DNA of 64,000 nucleotides from Gemmatimonadota bacterium. GTDB lineage: Bacteria > Gemmatimonadota > Gemmatimonadetes > Longimicrobiales > Gaopeijiaceae. The stretch is from contig JACZXQ010000002.1 in assembly GCA_022571515.1 (NCBI GenBank), positions 62,001 to 126,000 of the forward strand, given 5' to 3'. Each line of letters opens with the position of its first letter. Within the stretch, counting starts at the first letter, position 1. The translations under genes and the position numbers were made by a program. Positions 24,116 to 34,719 of the stretch are shown here, in pieces. The notes below the pieces were generated by a model that was not told the origin of the DNA, did no database searches, and was given only the letters and a program-made list of their open reading frames with translations.

Positions 24116-26164
24116 CTACTGCGTCACCGGCCTCCCCTTGGCGTATTCCTGGAACCACTTCATGAGGTAAAGCTGCGTGCGCATGAAGTTGGAGGGCTTG
24201 CTGCCGGTGCCGTGATACTCGCCCTCGAAGCGGAGCATCTTGGTGGGAACTCCCACCTGCTTGAGCGCCTGATAGTACTCCTCGGTCTGTGCCATGGGAG
24301 TCCTCAGGTCCAGCACTCCTGTCATGAGGATCGTAGGCGTGGTGACGTTCCCCACGTACATGAGGGGTGAGTGCTCCAGGTACTTGTCCGGGTTGTCCCA
24401 GGGGAAGCCCTCGTAGCGGTAGTAGCCCCACACCGTGATGTCGGCGTTGCCCGCGAAGCTCATCCAGTTGATGACCGGGCACCTCACGCCGGCGGCCGCG
24501 AAGCGCGTGGTGTGGCCGATGACCCAACTCGACAGCACGCCGCCGCCGGAGCAGCCCGTGACATACATCTGGTCCTCGTCGATGTAGCCCCGGTCCACGA
24601 GGGCATCGACTCCGGCCATGAGGTCGTCGTAGTCCACGCTCGGATAACCGTTGTCGATGGCGTTGCCGAACTCCGTGCCGTAGCCGGTGCTGCCCCGCGG
24701 GTTGGTGTACAACACGACGTACCCGTTGGCCGCGAAGTTCTGGTACGTATAGCTGAACCCCACGTTGTACATGCCGTGGGGACCTCCGTGGATGTTGAGG
24801 ATCAGGGGATAGTCCTGACCCGGATCGAAGTCCGGCGGCTTGACGATCCAGCCCTGGACGCGCGTGCCGCTCGTGGACTCGTACCAGATCTCCTCTACTT
24901 CGCCCAGGCGCTTGTTGTCCAGCACGTCGTCGTTCACGGCGGTAAGGCGGGTCTGAGTCGCGCCGTCCGACAGCCGATAACGCACCACGTCGGGCGAGTC
25001 GTGGGGCGCGGAGCGAATCCCAACCGCCACCCCTCCTTTGGCCACGGACGACAGGGACAGCATGTGGGTCCCCGAGGTGACCTGTCGGTGGTCTCCGTCG
25101 ATCGACGCATGGTGGACGTTCATCGTGCCCCGGTCGCCGGAGGTGAAGTAGACGCCGTCCGACGCCTCGTCCCAATGAAGGCTGCCCACGTCCCGGTCCA
25201 GGTCGCCCGAGATCAGCCGCATGTCCGAGCCGTCCATGCCGATGACGTACAGCTGCGTGGTCTTGTACGTCTGTGACGTCCAGTCGAAGCCGGTGAACGC
25301 GATGGAGCGCCCGTCCGGAGAGATTACCGGTCCGGTCCACGGGCCTCTGCGCTGAGTCAGCTGCCGCACGTCGCCGGATTCCAGGTCCATTGCCCAGATG
25401 TGGGATTCCCGGTACTTGCCGTCGGCGTCCTCCATGAGCCCGTCGAACACCAGCGTCCGTCCGTCGGGCGATATGTCGTAGCCCGCGTTCCCGACGCCCG
25501 CCACGAACCCTCCACCGACGTGCCAGTCACCGTGCGTGAGTTGCCGGGCGGTTCCCCCGTCCGAGGGCACCCTGAAGAGGTGGTTGTAGCCGTCCGGCAG
25601 GAAGCCGATGCGGTCGAAGCGGTAGTGAATCCTGTCGACGATCGTCGGCGCCTGCGTCCATTCGGCGCCCGGGGGTGCCGCCGGCAGGTCGATGTCCCAA
25701 GAATCGTTCCCGGGCACGATCCGCTGGAAGTAGACGTGACGGCCGTCCGGCGACCACTTGAAGTTCGAGGGTGCGTGGGTCTCGCGCGTGACCTGGGTGA
25801 TGGCGCCCTCGGCGTCCATCCAGCGCACGAAGAGCTGAGGATTTTCGTCGTCGTCGTCGGCCAGGTAGGCGATGCGCGCTCCGTCCGGCGACCAGCGGGG
25901 GCCGGACCCGTCCACCAGGAACCGGTTCCGGGTACCGTCGGCGTTCATGATCCAGACCCCCGACTCGAAGCGGTCCTTCATCTTGTCGACGTACGCCCTG
26001 GTATACAGCACCTGGCTTCCGTCGGGCGAGATCTGAGGATCGCTGACCCTCTCGATGTCCAGGTAGTGGCCCACCGTGAGAAGGGTGTCGGAAGGGGTCT
26101 CCTGGGCGATGGCTGGAAGTGCGATGCAAGTCAGGAGGGCAGTGAGAAGATACGCGCGCCGCAT
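24116..26164 (-). CDS. Exported S9 prolyl-oligopeptidase-family peptidase
   Basis: A 682-residue protein starting at ATG 26164 behind AAGGAGAG. A signal peptide (MRRAYLLTALLTCIALPAIA) is followed by a WD40/TolB-like beta-propeller (about 30-420), with repeated SPDG motifs such as ISPDGRSIAFTG. The C-terminal alpha/beta hydrolase has nucleophile Ser in VTGCSGGGVLSS, Asp in GVLDLRTPM and His in GEYHGTGSK. It should cleave peptides in the periplasm or outside the cell and is of the dipeptidyl/acylaminoacyl peptidase type. It is transcribed alone. Confidence 0.93.
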   Translation of the reverse strand: MRRAYLLTALLTCIALPAIAQETPSDTLLTVGHYLDIERVSDPQISPDGSQVLYTRAYVDKMKDRFESGVWIMNADGTRNRFLVDGSGPRWSPDGARIAYLADDDDENPQLFVRWMDAEGAITQVTRETHAPSNFKWSPDGRHVYFQRIVPGNDSWDIDLPAAPPGAEWTQAPTIVDRIHYRFDRIGFLPDGYNHLFRVPSDGGTARQLTHGDWHVGGGFVAGVGNAGYDISPDGRTLVFDGLMEDADGKYRESHIWAMDLESGDVRQLTQRRGPWTGPVISPDGRSIAFTGFDWTSQTYKTTQLYVIGMDGSDMRLISGDLDRDVGSLHWDEASDGVYFTSGDRGTMNVHHASIDGDHRQVTSGTHMLSLSSVAKGGVAVGIRSAPHDSPDVVRYRLSDGATQTRLTAVNDDVLDNKRLGEVEEIWYESTSGTRVQGWIVKPPDFDPGQDYPLILNIHGGPHGMYNVGFSYTYQNFAANGYVVLYTNPRGSTGYGTEFGNAIDNGYPSVDYDDLMAGVDALVDRGYIDEDQMYVTGCSGGGVLSSWVIGHTTRFAAAGVRCPVINWMSFAGNADITVWGYYRYEGFPWDNPDKYLEHSPLMYVGNVTTPTILMTGVLDLRTPMAQTEEYYQALKQVGVPTKMLRFEGEYHGTGSKPSNFMRTQLYLMKWFQEYAKGRPVTQ

Positions 26165-26345
26165 GGTGACTCTCCTTGGATGATGCCGACAGGTGGGAGA
26201 CATCTTACGGTGTTACGAGCGGGTCGACGAGAAATGCCGAAGGCGGCGTGCTCGAACCATCCCTCCCTTGAGTGAGGCGGCCGTTTCTTGCATGGTATCT
26301 GGTCAGAATCCGGGCGAGTAAACCTTTTCTCGCACTTCCGCGATC

Positions 26346-26360
26346 TTACACGTGTAATAT
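26346..26360 (+). promoter_or_regulatory. Palindrome TTACACGTGTAA with overlapping TAATAT -10
   Basis: Perfect 12-base palindrome at 26346-26357, overlapping a -10-like TAATAT at 26355-26360, about 47 bases upstream of the MoxR start. It is placed to control the whole MoxR/Bat operon. No -35 match is convincing. Confidence 0.4.
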
Positions 26361-26406
26361 CACCGTTCGGTCCGACCGAATTCAGCCATCAACGACACGG
26401 AGACGT

Positions 26407-27432
<1,026 letters not shown>

Positions 27433-27441
27433 GAGCGGTCC

Positions 27442-28320
27442 ATGATTCCTCGCGAGATCCTCAAGAAGGTGCGGCGCGTCGAGATCACCACGCGCGGGCT
27501 CGTCAACGAAGTCTTTTCGGGCGAATACCACTCGGTGTTCAAGGGCCGCGGCATGAGTTTCGCCGAAGTCCGCGAGTACCAGTACGGTGACGACATCCGC
27601 TCCATCGACTGGAATGTCACGGCCAGGACGGGGACCCCGTTCGTCAAGATATTCGAGGAGGAGCGGGAGCTCACCGTGATGCTCGTGGTCGATGTGAGCG
27701 CTTCGGGTGACTTCGGCACCCGCAGCCAGATGAAGGGCGAGGTCGCGGTAGAGATCTGCGCACTGCTGGCGTTCAGCGCGACCAAGAACAACGACAAGGT
27801 GGGTCTGATCATCTTCAGCGATCGTATCGAGAAGTTCGTGCCGCCCCGGAAAGGCCGCCGGCACGTGCTCAGGGTGTTGCGAGAGCTGTTCTATCACGAG
27901 CCCGAGGGTCGCGGCACAGACCTCGCGGTGGCGCTGGAGTACCTGAACCACGTGGTTCGCAGGCGTGCGGTGGTCTTTCTGGTGTCGGACTTCATGGCGC
28001 CCGACTTCACGCGGCCACTCTCGGTCGCCGGCCGGCGTCATGACGTGATCGCGGTGCGCATGGGGGATCGCCGAGAGGTGGAGCTACCACCCCTCGGGTA
28101 CGTGGAGTTCGAGGATGCCGAGACGGGCGAGCGCTTGCTCGTCAACACGTCGAACAGGCGATTTCGTCGTGAATGGGAGGCTCTGGTCACACGCTCCCGC
28201 GCCGATCAGGACGAGGCGTTTCGGCGCAGCAAGGTGGACGTGATCGACATTCGGACGGATGAGCCCTACGAGCGCCCGCTCATGAAGTTCTTCAAAGAAC
28301 GCGAGCGGCGGTTTCGATGA
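27442..28320 (+). CDS. DUF58 protein with VWA-like fold
   Basis: A 292-residue cytoplasmic protein. DUF58 signatures are SGEYHSVFKGRGMSFAEVRE and DIRSIDWNVTARTGTPFVK, followed by a VWA-like core with the MIDAS-type motif VDVSASGDFG. It lies between MoxR and the membrane Bat proteins, the usual position, and probably links the ATPase to them. Its stop overlaps the next start (ATGA). Confidence 0.93.
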   Translation: MIPREILKKVRRVEITTRGLVNEVFSGEYHSVFKGRGMSFAEVREYQYGDDIRSIDWNVTARTGTPFVKIFEEERELTVMLVVDVSASGDFGTRSQMKGEVAVEICALLAFSATKNNDKVGLIIFSDRIEKFVPPRKGRRHVLRVLRELFYHEPEGRGTDLAVALEYLNHVVRRRAVVFLVSDFMAPDFTRPLSVAGRRHDVIAVRMGDRREVELPPLGYVEFEDAETGERLLVNTSNRRFRREWEALVTRSRADQDEAFRRSKVDVIDIRTDEPYERPLMKFFKERERRFR

Positions 28321-29258
28321 GGTGGGTGCCGGGTGTGGTCGTGTGGATGGCGCTCAGCGTGTGGGTGGGTGCCGGAGAGGCGAGCGCCCAGGAGCCCCGG
28401 ATCCGCGCCTCGGTCGATACGACGGCCGTGACTGTGGGCGGACGCCTGGAGCTGTTGCTCACCGTGGAGCACGATCCCGCGGCCACCGTGGTGTGGCCGG
28501 ATTCTCTGGACCTAAGTCCGTTCGAGGTGCTGGATGCGGTCACCCTCCAGCCGACGCGGCGGGACGGCCGCACGTTCTCGGCCGTTCGGCTGTCGCTCGC
28601 GGCTTTCGAGCTCGGTGAGCTCGAGATTCCCAGCATCGAGGTTCACGTCGTGGGCGCTGATTCCATGGTTACCGCGCTCGCGACCGACCCGTTCGGGATC
28701 GGTGTGGAGACCGTTGGTCTGGACGAAGGGGGCGGCATCCGCGAAATCCGTGGCCCTCTCGCGATTCCGCGCAGCCTCATGGCCTTGCTGCCCTGGCTTC
28801 TGCTCGGAGCGGGTCTTGTGGCTCTGGCCTACTGGATGTATCGACGCGGCCGGGATGAGCCGTCCGCGGAGCTGGGCCGTGTCGTGCTGCCTGGGCTTCC
28901 GCACGAGGATGCATACGAGGCGCTCGACGAGTTGGAGGGGGCCGGCCTGCTGGAACGGGGCGCGATCAAGGAATTCCACATCCGAGTATCCGAGATCATC
29001 CGGACCTACGTGGAGGGCCGTTTCGAGGTCTACGCGCTCGAGATGACCACACCCGAAGTGATCGCCGGACTCGACTCCCGCGAGCTCGATGAGGAGGTCC
29101 TCGGCGAGTTCGCGTCGTTCCTCGACCTGTGTGATCTCGTGAAGTTCGCCAAGGTCCGTCCGGGCGTCGAGGGGTGCTTCGACATGCTCGCGTCCGCCCG
29201 CCGAATCGTGGACGAGACCAAGCCGAAGCCCGTGCTGATCGAAGTGGGGGTGGGGTGA
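28317..29258 (+). CDS. BatD/DUF4381-like membrane protein
   Basis: A 313-residue protein. A signal peptide ends near EASAQE, a beta-sandwich domain spans 30-140 (PRIRASVDTTAVTVGGRLEL), a membrane helix is at about 158-178 (SLMALLPWLLLGAGLVALAY), and a helical cytoplasmic tail follows with AYEALDELEGAGLLERG and VSEIIRTYVEGRF. The tail resembles DUF4381-type proteins of Bat loci. It is coupled to both neighbours by overlaps, and probably supports the VWA proteins in the envelope. Confidence 0.85.
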   Translation: MRWVPGVVVWMALSVWVGAGEASAQEPRIRASVDTTAVTVGGRLELLLTVEHDPAATVVWPDSLDLSPFEVLDAVTLQPTRRDGRTFSAVRLSLAAFELGELEIPSIEVHVVGADSMVTALATDPFGIGVETVGLDEGGGIREIRGPLAIPRSLMALLPWLLLGAGLVALAYWMYRRGRDEPSAELGRVVLPGLPHEDAYEALDELEGAGLLERGAIKEFHIRVSEIIRTYVEGRFEVYALEMTTPEVIAGLDSRELDEEVLGEFASFLDLCDLVKFAKVRPGVEGCFDMLASARRIVDETKPKPVLIEVGVG

Positions 29259-30247
29259 TGTACCGGTTCGAGGACCCTTGGTATCTCCTGCTCCTGATCG
29301 CCCTTCCCGCGTTGGTTTACGCTCGGTGGCGCCACGGGGCCCGCCTGACCGGGACGTTGCGACACTCCAACGTCGCGTTTCTTCGGAAGGCGGACGTGGC
29401 CCGCACGGGTCGGTACAGGCACGTCCTGCTCGCGCTGAGGCTTCTCGCATTGTCGGGGTTCATCCTGGCGTTCGCACGGCCCCAGACCGGAGTCACCAGC
29501 GAGACCATCCTCACGCAAGGGATCGACATCGTGCTCGTGATGGACGTATCGAGCTCGATGCTCGCCGAGGATCTTCAACCCAACCGGCTGGAGGCATCCA
29601 AGGCCGTCGCGGCGGAGTTCGTGGGACAACGCACCAACGATCGCATCGGTCTCGTGGTGTTCGCGGGCGAGGCGTACACGCAGGCTCCTCTGACGCTCGA
29701 CTACAGCGTGGTCACCGACCTCTTGGGCCGGATGGAAGTCGGCATGATCGAGGATGGCACGGCTGTAGGCATGGGACTGGCCACGGCGGTGAAGCGCCTC
29801 CAGGCGAGTGAGGCCGAGTCGAAGGTGGTCGTTCTGCTCACGGATGGCCGGAGCAACCGGGGCGAGATCGGCCCCATCACGGCTGCGGGCATGGCCCAGG
29901 CATTGGGGGTGAGGGTGTACACCGTGGGCGCTGGGACGCGGGGCCTGGCTCGGGTGCCCGTAGACAACGGTGTGTTCGGCCGTCGCTACGCGAACATTCA
30001 GGCCGACGTCGATGAACCCACACTCCAAAAGATCGCGGATCTCACGGGTGGGCGCTATTTCCGGGCCTCCGACAGCGATGGCCTCTCGGCCATCTACCAG
30101 GAGATCAACGACCTGGAGACCACCGAGATCGAGGTGCGGCATTTCACGCGATACGGCGAGCTGTTCCACATCCCGCTCGCCGCCGGGCTGCTTTTTCTCG
30201 TGCTCGAGGTGGGCCTGGGACAGACGTTACTCCGGAAGCTCCCTTGA
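29258..30247 (+). CDS. BatA-like VWA-domain membrane protein
   Basis: A 329-residue protein starting at ATG 29258, overlapping the preceding TGA by one base. Two N-terminal membrane helices (about 6-22 and 53-72) precede a VWA domain with MIDAS motif MDVSSSMLAED, Thr in GTAVGMGLATA and Asp in LLTDGRSNRG. A C-terminal hydrophobic helix (about 300-322) anchors it again. Metal-dependent adhesion within the Bat complex is the expected role. It is paralogous to the next gene. Confidence 0.93.
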   Translation: MYRFEDPWYLLLLIALPALVYARWRHGARLTGTLRHSNVAFLRKADVARTGRYRHVLLALRLLALSGFILAFARPQTGVTSETILTQGIDIVLVMDVSSSMLAEDLQPNRLEASKAVAAEFVGQRTNDRIGLVVFAGEAYTQAPLTLDYSVVTDLLGRMEVGMIEDGTAVGMGLATAVKRLQASEAESKVVVLLTDGRSNRGEIGPITAAGMAQALGVRVYTVGAGTRGLARVPVDNGVFGRRYANIQADVDEPTLQKIADLTGGRYFRASDSDGLSAIYQEINDLETTEIEVRHFTRYGELFHIPLAAGLLFLVLEVGLGQTLLRKLP

Positions 30248-30258
30248 GGAGGGCCTAG

Positions 30259-31287
30259 GTGTTTCGCTTCGGATCCGTCGAGTTCCTTCTCGGGCTGCTC
30301 GTGCTCCCCGTCATCGTGGCGTTCTTCTGGACGACCATGCGGGCCCGCAGGCACGCTCTGGAGCGGTTCGGCGACCTGGACTTGGTGCGGCGGCTCAGCG
30401 CCTCGGTCAGCCCGCGGGGACGCCTCGCGAAGGGGATTCTCGTGGTCGGAGCGGTCGGTCTCTCCGTGCTCGCGTTGGCACGGCCCCAGTTCGGCACCCG
30501 CGTCGAAACCGTGCGGAGCCAGGGGCAGGACATCGTCGTGGCCATCGATGTCTCGCTCTCGATGATGGCGGAGGATGTGAAGCCCAACCGGCTGGAGAGG
30601 GCCAAGCTCGAGGTCTCGCGGATGCTCGGCCTTCTGGATGGCGACCGGCTCGGGTTGGTGGCGTTCGCCGGCGATGCCTTCGTGCAGAGCCCGCTCACGG
30701 TGGACTACGGGGCGGCCGCCATGTTTCTGGCGGCCATGGAGCCCGACCTGATCCCGATTCAGGGCACGAATCTCGGGGAGGCCCTCGCGGTGGCGCTCGA
30801 CGCGTTCGAAGAAGGGAGCCGGGAGCACCGCACGCTCATCGTGATCACCGACGGTGAGGATCACGAAGGCGAGGTCGAGGCTGGCGTGGAACGCGCGGTG
30901 GAGATGGGCGTGAACATCTACACGGTTGGAATCGGGTCGACCGACGGTGTTCCGATTCCCGAGATCGACGAGGCAGGACGGCGAAGCGGGTTCAAGCGCG
31001 ACGAGGACGGCAACGTCGTAACGACACGACTGGACGAAGCGACCTTGATGCGGGTGGCCGAGGCAACGGGCGGGCGCTATTTCCGGGCCGGAGAGCCGGG
31101 GGCGCTCGACCCCCTTCTCAACGAGATTCTCCGGGGAGAAGGAAGAGAGCTGGAGGCTAGGGAGGTCACGCGGTTCGAGGAGCAGTTCCAGATCTTTCTC
31201 GGGCTCGCGTTGGTGATGTTGTTGGCGGAATCGGTCGTTCCCGACCGCCGCCGCCTGAAATATGTGTGGACCGGGAGGTTCCGATGA
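30259..31287 (+). CDS. BatB-like VWA-domain membrane protein
   Basis: A 342-residue protein starting at GTG 30259 behind GGAGGG. It has the same layout as the upstream gene: two N-terminal helices, VWA with IDVSLSMMAEDVKPNR, GTNLGEALAVALDA and ITDGEDHEGE, and a C-terminal hydrophobic segment. An insert after GIGSTDGVPIPEID is not in the BatA copy. Tandem BatA/BatB paralogues are standard for Bat operons. Confidence 0.93.
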   Translation: MFRFGSVEFLLGLLVLPVIVAFFWTTMRARRHALERFGDLDLVRRLSASVSPRGRLAKGILVVGAVGLSVLALARPQFGTRVETVRSQGQDIVVAIDVSLSMMAEDVKPNRLERAKLEVSRMLGLLDGDRLGLVAFAGDAFVQSPLTVDYGAAAMFLAAMEPDLIPIQGTNLGEALAVALDAFEEGSREHRTLIVITDGEDHEGEVEAGVERAVEMGVNIYTVGIGSTDGVPIPEIDEAGRRSGFKRDEDGNVVTTRLDEATLMRVAEATGGRYFRAGEPGALDPLLNEILRGEGRELEAREVTRFEEQFQIFLGLALVMLLAESVVPDRRRLKYVWTGRFR

Positions 31288-31985
31288 GGACTCGGGCGGC
31301 GCTCATCGCACTCGCTGTGTCGACCGGTGTCGCCGCCGGGCCGGCCGAGGCTCAGGCAGGGCGGTCCGAAGTCGAAGAAGGCAACCGCTTGTATGAGGAG
31401 GGCCGCTTCGGAGAGGCGCACGCCAAGTACCTCGAGGCGCTACTCAGCGCTCCGGGAACGAGCCTCATCCGTTTCAATGACGGAAATGCCCTCTACATGT
31501 CCGAGGATTTCCAGCGCGCGTTGACCGCCTACCAGGCCGCAATCGAGAGTGGCGACCCCCCGCTCGTGGGTCCGGCGTGGTACAACGTGGGGAACGCGCT
31601 CTACCGGCAACAGCAACTCCCCGAGGCCCTGGAATCGTACAAGCAGGCGCTTCGAGTGAACCCCGGGGACTTGGACGCCAAGCACAACCTGGAGCGCGTC
31701 CTCGAGCAGATGGAGGAGCAAGAGCAGGAGCAGCAAGAGGGTGAGGGAGAGGGCGAGGACGAGGGAGAGGACGAGCAGCAGGACCAGAATCAAGATCAGA
31801 ACCAGGACCAGGAGTCCCCGCCCGAGGACGAGGAGGCACCCCAGGGCGAGCCACGACAGGCTCCCGGCCGGATGAGCCCCGAGGAGGCCCAGCGGTTGCT
31901 TCAGGCGATCCAGGAAGATCCGAGCGAGGTGAACCGGCGGCCGCCGGCCGCCGCACGTGGACGCAGACCACGGAAGGCGTGGTGA
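31284..31985 (+). CDS. BatC-like TPR protein with acidic low-complexity tail
   Basis: A 233-residue protein, ATGA-coupled to BatB. A signal peptide (ending near GPAEAQ) precedes about three TPR units (EEGNRLYEEGRFGEAHAKYL, GPAWYNVGNALYRQQQLPEA). Residues about 150-195 are nearly all Glu, Gln, Asp and Asn, followed by a Pro-rich segment. The end is basic (RGRRPRKAW), where many BatC proteins have a different tail. It probably scaffolds the periplasmic face of the complex. Confidence 0.88.
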   Translation: MRTRAALIALAVSTGVAAGPAEAQAGRSEVEEGNRLYEEGRFGEAHAKYLEALLSAPGTSLIRFNDGNALYMSEDFQRALTAYQAAIESGDPPLVGPAWYNVGNALYRQQQLPEALESYKQALRVNPGDLDAKHNLERVLEQMEEQEQEQQEGEGEGEDEGEDEQQDQNQDQNQDQESPPEDEEAPQGEPRQAPGRMSPEEAQRLLQAIQEDPSEVNRRPPAAARGRRPRKAW

Positions 31986-33802
31986 CCACTCGGTTCGAGG
32001 CGGGTTCGCGCTCGGGATGGCTGCTACTCGCCGTATTGATGGCCACTGCGGCAGGGGCCCGTGGCTCACAGGCCCAGGATGTCAGCGCACGGGCTTATGT
32101 GGATCGCTCGACCGTGGGGTTGAACCGCACCTTTGTTCTCAATGTCGAGGTGAGCGGCGCACAGCGCTTCGATGCGGACCCCGAGCTTCCCGACATGGCA
32201 GGATTCGCGCGCTTTTTGGGGAGCAACACGTCCACCAGCATGCAGATGTCCGGCGGGCGCACCGAGGTGTCGATCACGGTGCAGTACCGGTTCCAGGCCA
32301 TTCGGGAAGGCGTCTTCGAGATCGGTGGCATTCGCGTCGTGGCCGCCGGACGTTTGCTCGAGACCGAGCCGATCGCACTGACGGTTACGTTGGCGCCACC
32401 ACCGGATCCTGCCCGTGCTGCCCAGCCGGGTGTGGGGCCGGAAGATCTCTTCCTGGTCGCCGAGGTGAGCAAGAGACGGGTCTACGAGAACGAGCCGGTG
32501 GTGGTCTCGTACAGGATTTACACGCGTGTGGACGTCAGCAACTACACCATTACGACGCCCACCGTCGCAGAGGGCTTTTGGATCGAGGAGGTCCCGGAGA
32601 CGCAGGCGCCCACCGTGGAGCAGGTCGTGAGGGACGGGCAACGGTACACCACGGCGGTCATCCGGCGTGCGGTCATGTTCGCCACGGGTCCGGGTAGCAA
32701 GACGCTCGACCCACTCTCGATTACGGTCCAGGTGCGGATGCAGCGGCGCTCGCGAAGCCGGCTGGAGGACCTGTTCAGCCGCAGCTCGCTGTTCGGAACG
32801 GTCGTGCCTATCGAGGTCGCCTCCGAGCCGGTGGAGATCGAGGTGCTGCCGCTCCCCGATGCAGGGCGGCCCGCCGACTTCACCGGGCTCGTCGGAAGCC
32901 TGGGGCTGACCGCCTCGATCGATCGCCCCAGCGTAAAGACCAACGACGCAGTGACGTTCAGCTTTCGGATCTCGGCCGAAGGAAACTTGCGCAGCCTTCC
33001 GGCGCCCGAGATTCGGTTCCCCGCGGACTTCGAAGTCTTCCCGCCCGAGGTGTCCGAGTCCATCGAGCGTTCCGCCTCGGGTGTGAGAGGATCACGCACC
33101 TACGAGTACGTGCTGATCCCGAGAGCGCCCGGGGAGCGTGCCATACCGCCGGTGTCCATGAGCTACTTCGACGTGGCGACGGGGCGCTACGCGACGGTGG
33201 CCACGCGCCCTCTCACACTCGACGTGACCGGCGATCCGGTGGTTGGACCGACCCGAGGATTCAGGGCCGGCATCGAGACGCTGCGCGAGGACATCCGGTT
33301 CATCCGGATCGGCGAACCGCGCTTCGTCCGCTCCGGTCGCTCGCTCTTCGATGAGCCGGCCTTCTGGCTCCTGGCACTCGTGCCCCTCGTGGCCGTGGCG
33401 GGAGCGGCGGGAGTGCGCCGGCACAATGACCGGCTCGAAGGAGATGTGGCATACGCTCGCGGTCGGAGGGCCGGCCGCGTGGCTCGCAAGCGTCTTCAGA
33501 AGGCACAATCGTTGAAGGACGGAGACGCCAAGGAGTTCTATGCGGAGGTCGGCAGGGCTCTGCGTGGGTTCATGGCGGACAAGCTGAACGTGGCCGAGTT
33601 GGGATTTCTCGCGCACGAGGTCGCGGCCGAGCTCGGGCGGCGAGGGGTCAGCCAGGACGTCGTCCAGGAGTACGGGGACTGCATCGAGACGTGCGACCGC
33701 CATCGCTTCGCGCCGTCGGGCTCGGGCACAGGAGGACACGATCTGATGCTCGCAAGGGCGGCTTCGGCCATCACCGGGCTCGAGGAGGGTCTCGCCTCAT
33801 GA
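31979..33802 (+). CDS. BatD oxygen-tolerance-type membrane protein
   Basis: A 607-residue protein starting at GTG 31979 (a second GTG at 31982 is equally possible). A signal peptide ends near GSQAQD. Beta-sandwich repeats fill about 35-440 (ARAYVDRSTVGLNRTFVLNV; VGSLGLTASIDRPSVKTNDA), one membrane helix lies at about 458-478 (FWLLALVPLVAVAGAAGV), and a cytoplasmic helical domain follows. This is the BatD layout. It overlaps both neighbours, so the proteins are likely made in fixed ratio. Confidence 0.92.
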   Translation: MVTTRFEAGSRSGWLLLAVLMATAAGARGSQAQDVSARAYVDRSTVGLNRTFVLNVEVSGAQRFDADPELPDMAGFARFLGSNTSTSMQMSGGRTEVSITVQYRFQAIREGVFEIGGIRVVAAGRLLETEPIALTVTLAPPPDPARAAQPGVGPEDLFLVAEVSKRRVYENEPVVVSYRIYTRVDVSNYTITTPTVAEGFWIEEVPETQAPTVEQVVRDGQRYTTAVIRRAVMFATGPGSKTLDPLSITVQVRMQRRSRSRLEDLFSRSSLFGTVVPIEVASEPVEIEVLPLPDAGRPADFTGLVGSLGLTASIDRPSVKTNDAVTFSFRISAEGNLRSLPAPEIRFPADFEVFPPEVSESIERSASGVRGSRTYEYVLIPRAPGERAIPPVSMSYFDVATGRYATVATRPLTLDVTGDPVVGPTRGFRAGIETLREDIRFIRIGEPRFVRSGRSLFDEPAFWLLALVPLVAVAGAAGVRRHNDRLEGDVAYARGRRAGRVARKRLQKAQSLKDGDAKEFYAEVGRALRGFMADKLNVAELGFLAHEVAAELGRRGVSQDVVQEYGDCIETCDRHRFAPSGSGTGGHDLMLARAASAITGLEEGLAS

Positions 33803-34557
33803 GAATGGCGATCCTGGCCGTACTGGTGGCGCTCGTGGTCCATCCACCGAATGCCGCAGCCCAAGCCGACTTCTACGGGGAAGGGAACCGCCTCTATCAG
33901 GAGGGAGACTTCGCGGGGGCTCTGGAGGCCTACGAGAGCATTCTGGATGCGGGTTTCGAGAGCGGTGACCTCCACTTCAACACCGGCAACGCCTACTTCA
34001 AGCTGGGAGATCTCGGGCGTGCCATCCTCAATTACGAGCGAGCGCGCCGACTGCTTCCGGCAGACGAGGGCGTTCTGGCCAACCTGGAGTTGGCGAGAAC
34101 GCTGACCGTGGATGATGTGGAGGCCCTGCCGAGGTTCTGGTTGCTGTCGGCATGGGATTGGTGGATCGCACTGTTGCCCAAAAGACTGCTTCTGCTTTTC
34201 GTGGCCCTTTCCTACTTGGGAGGCATGGCGGGTGTCGTGGCGTTGATCATGAGGCGAGGAACGTCCGTAGCGCTGTGGGGCGGACGCATGGCACTGGTCG
34301 GCGGCGTGCTCACGTTCGTGCTCGGCGTGAATCTGCTGGTGCGGGAACTCGGGCTGAGTCGCGCCGAAGAGGCGGTCGTGCTGGTCGCGGAGGTCCCGGT
34401 GCGGAGCGCTCCTTCGGAGGACGGTGACCTCACAGTGTTCACCGTCCACGAGGGTACCAAGGTCAGGATCGACCGGCGCTCGGGGGAGTGGGCTGAAGTG
34501 GTCCTCGAAGACGGAAATGTCGGCTGGTTGAAACTGGACGCCGTCGAGACCATCTGA
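33799..34557 (+). CDS. BatE-like TPR/SH3 membrane protein
   Basis: A 252-residue protein starting at ATG 33799 (ATGA overlap). A signal peptide ends near NAAAQA; TPR repeats follow (GDLHFNTGNAYFKLGDLGRA), then two membrane helices at about 132-152 and 160-182, and a C-terminal bacterial SH3-like domain (VPVRSAPSEDGDLTVFTVHE; GWLKLDAVE). This is the last gene of the MoxR/Bat operon. Confidence 0.9.
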   Translation: MRMAILAVLVALVVHPPNAAAQADFYGEGNRLYQEGDFAGALEAYESILDAGFESGDLHFNTGNAYFKLGDLGRAILNYERARRLLPADEGVLANLELARTLTVDDVEALPRFWLLSAWDWWIALLPKRLLLLFVALSYLGGMAGVVALIMRRGTSVALWGGRMALVGGVLTFVLGVNLLVRELGLSRAEEAVVLVAEVPVRSAPSEDGDLTVFTVHEGTKVRIDRRSGEWAEVVLEDGNVGWLKLDAVETI

Positions 34558-34719
34558 TCCGGGCTCGATGTCGTCACCCGATGAGGCCAACTGGGCGATC
34601 AGCGCCATGTCTTCTCGCATACGGGTGTGCACGGCGGCCGTCCTTTGGAGCGTTGGATCCTACGGAGAGTCTACGGGTCGTCGCGCCATCGGCGGCGGCC
34701 GTGATTCTGGGCCTGCCGC
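34558..34719. other. Gap between convergent genes, nothing recognised
   Basis: About 160 bases between the BatE stop and the end of a minus-strand gene. Open frames cross it on both strands but none has a ribosome site or recognisable protein. No strong hairpin is seen. Confidence 0.5.

Noticed and set aside
23592-25340. 582-codon open frame on the minus strand across DUF2182 and the S9 peptidase
   Set aside because: Shadow of two real genes: Arg/Gly-rich, without domains, and crossing the convergent terminator.
31730-31830. Short GAG/CAG/GAC-rich tandem-like repeat
   Set aside because: It is the acidic low-complexity tail of BatC in frame, not a separate repeat element.
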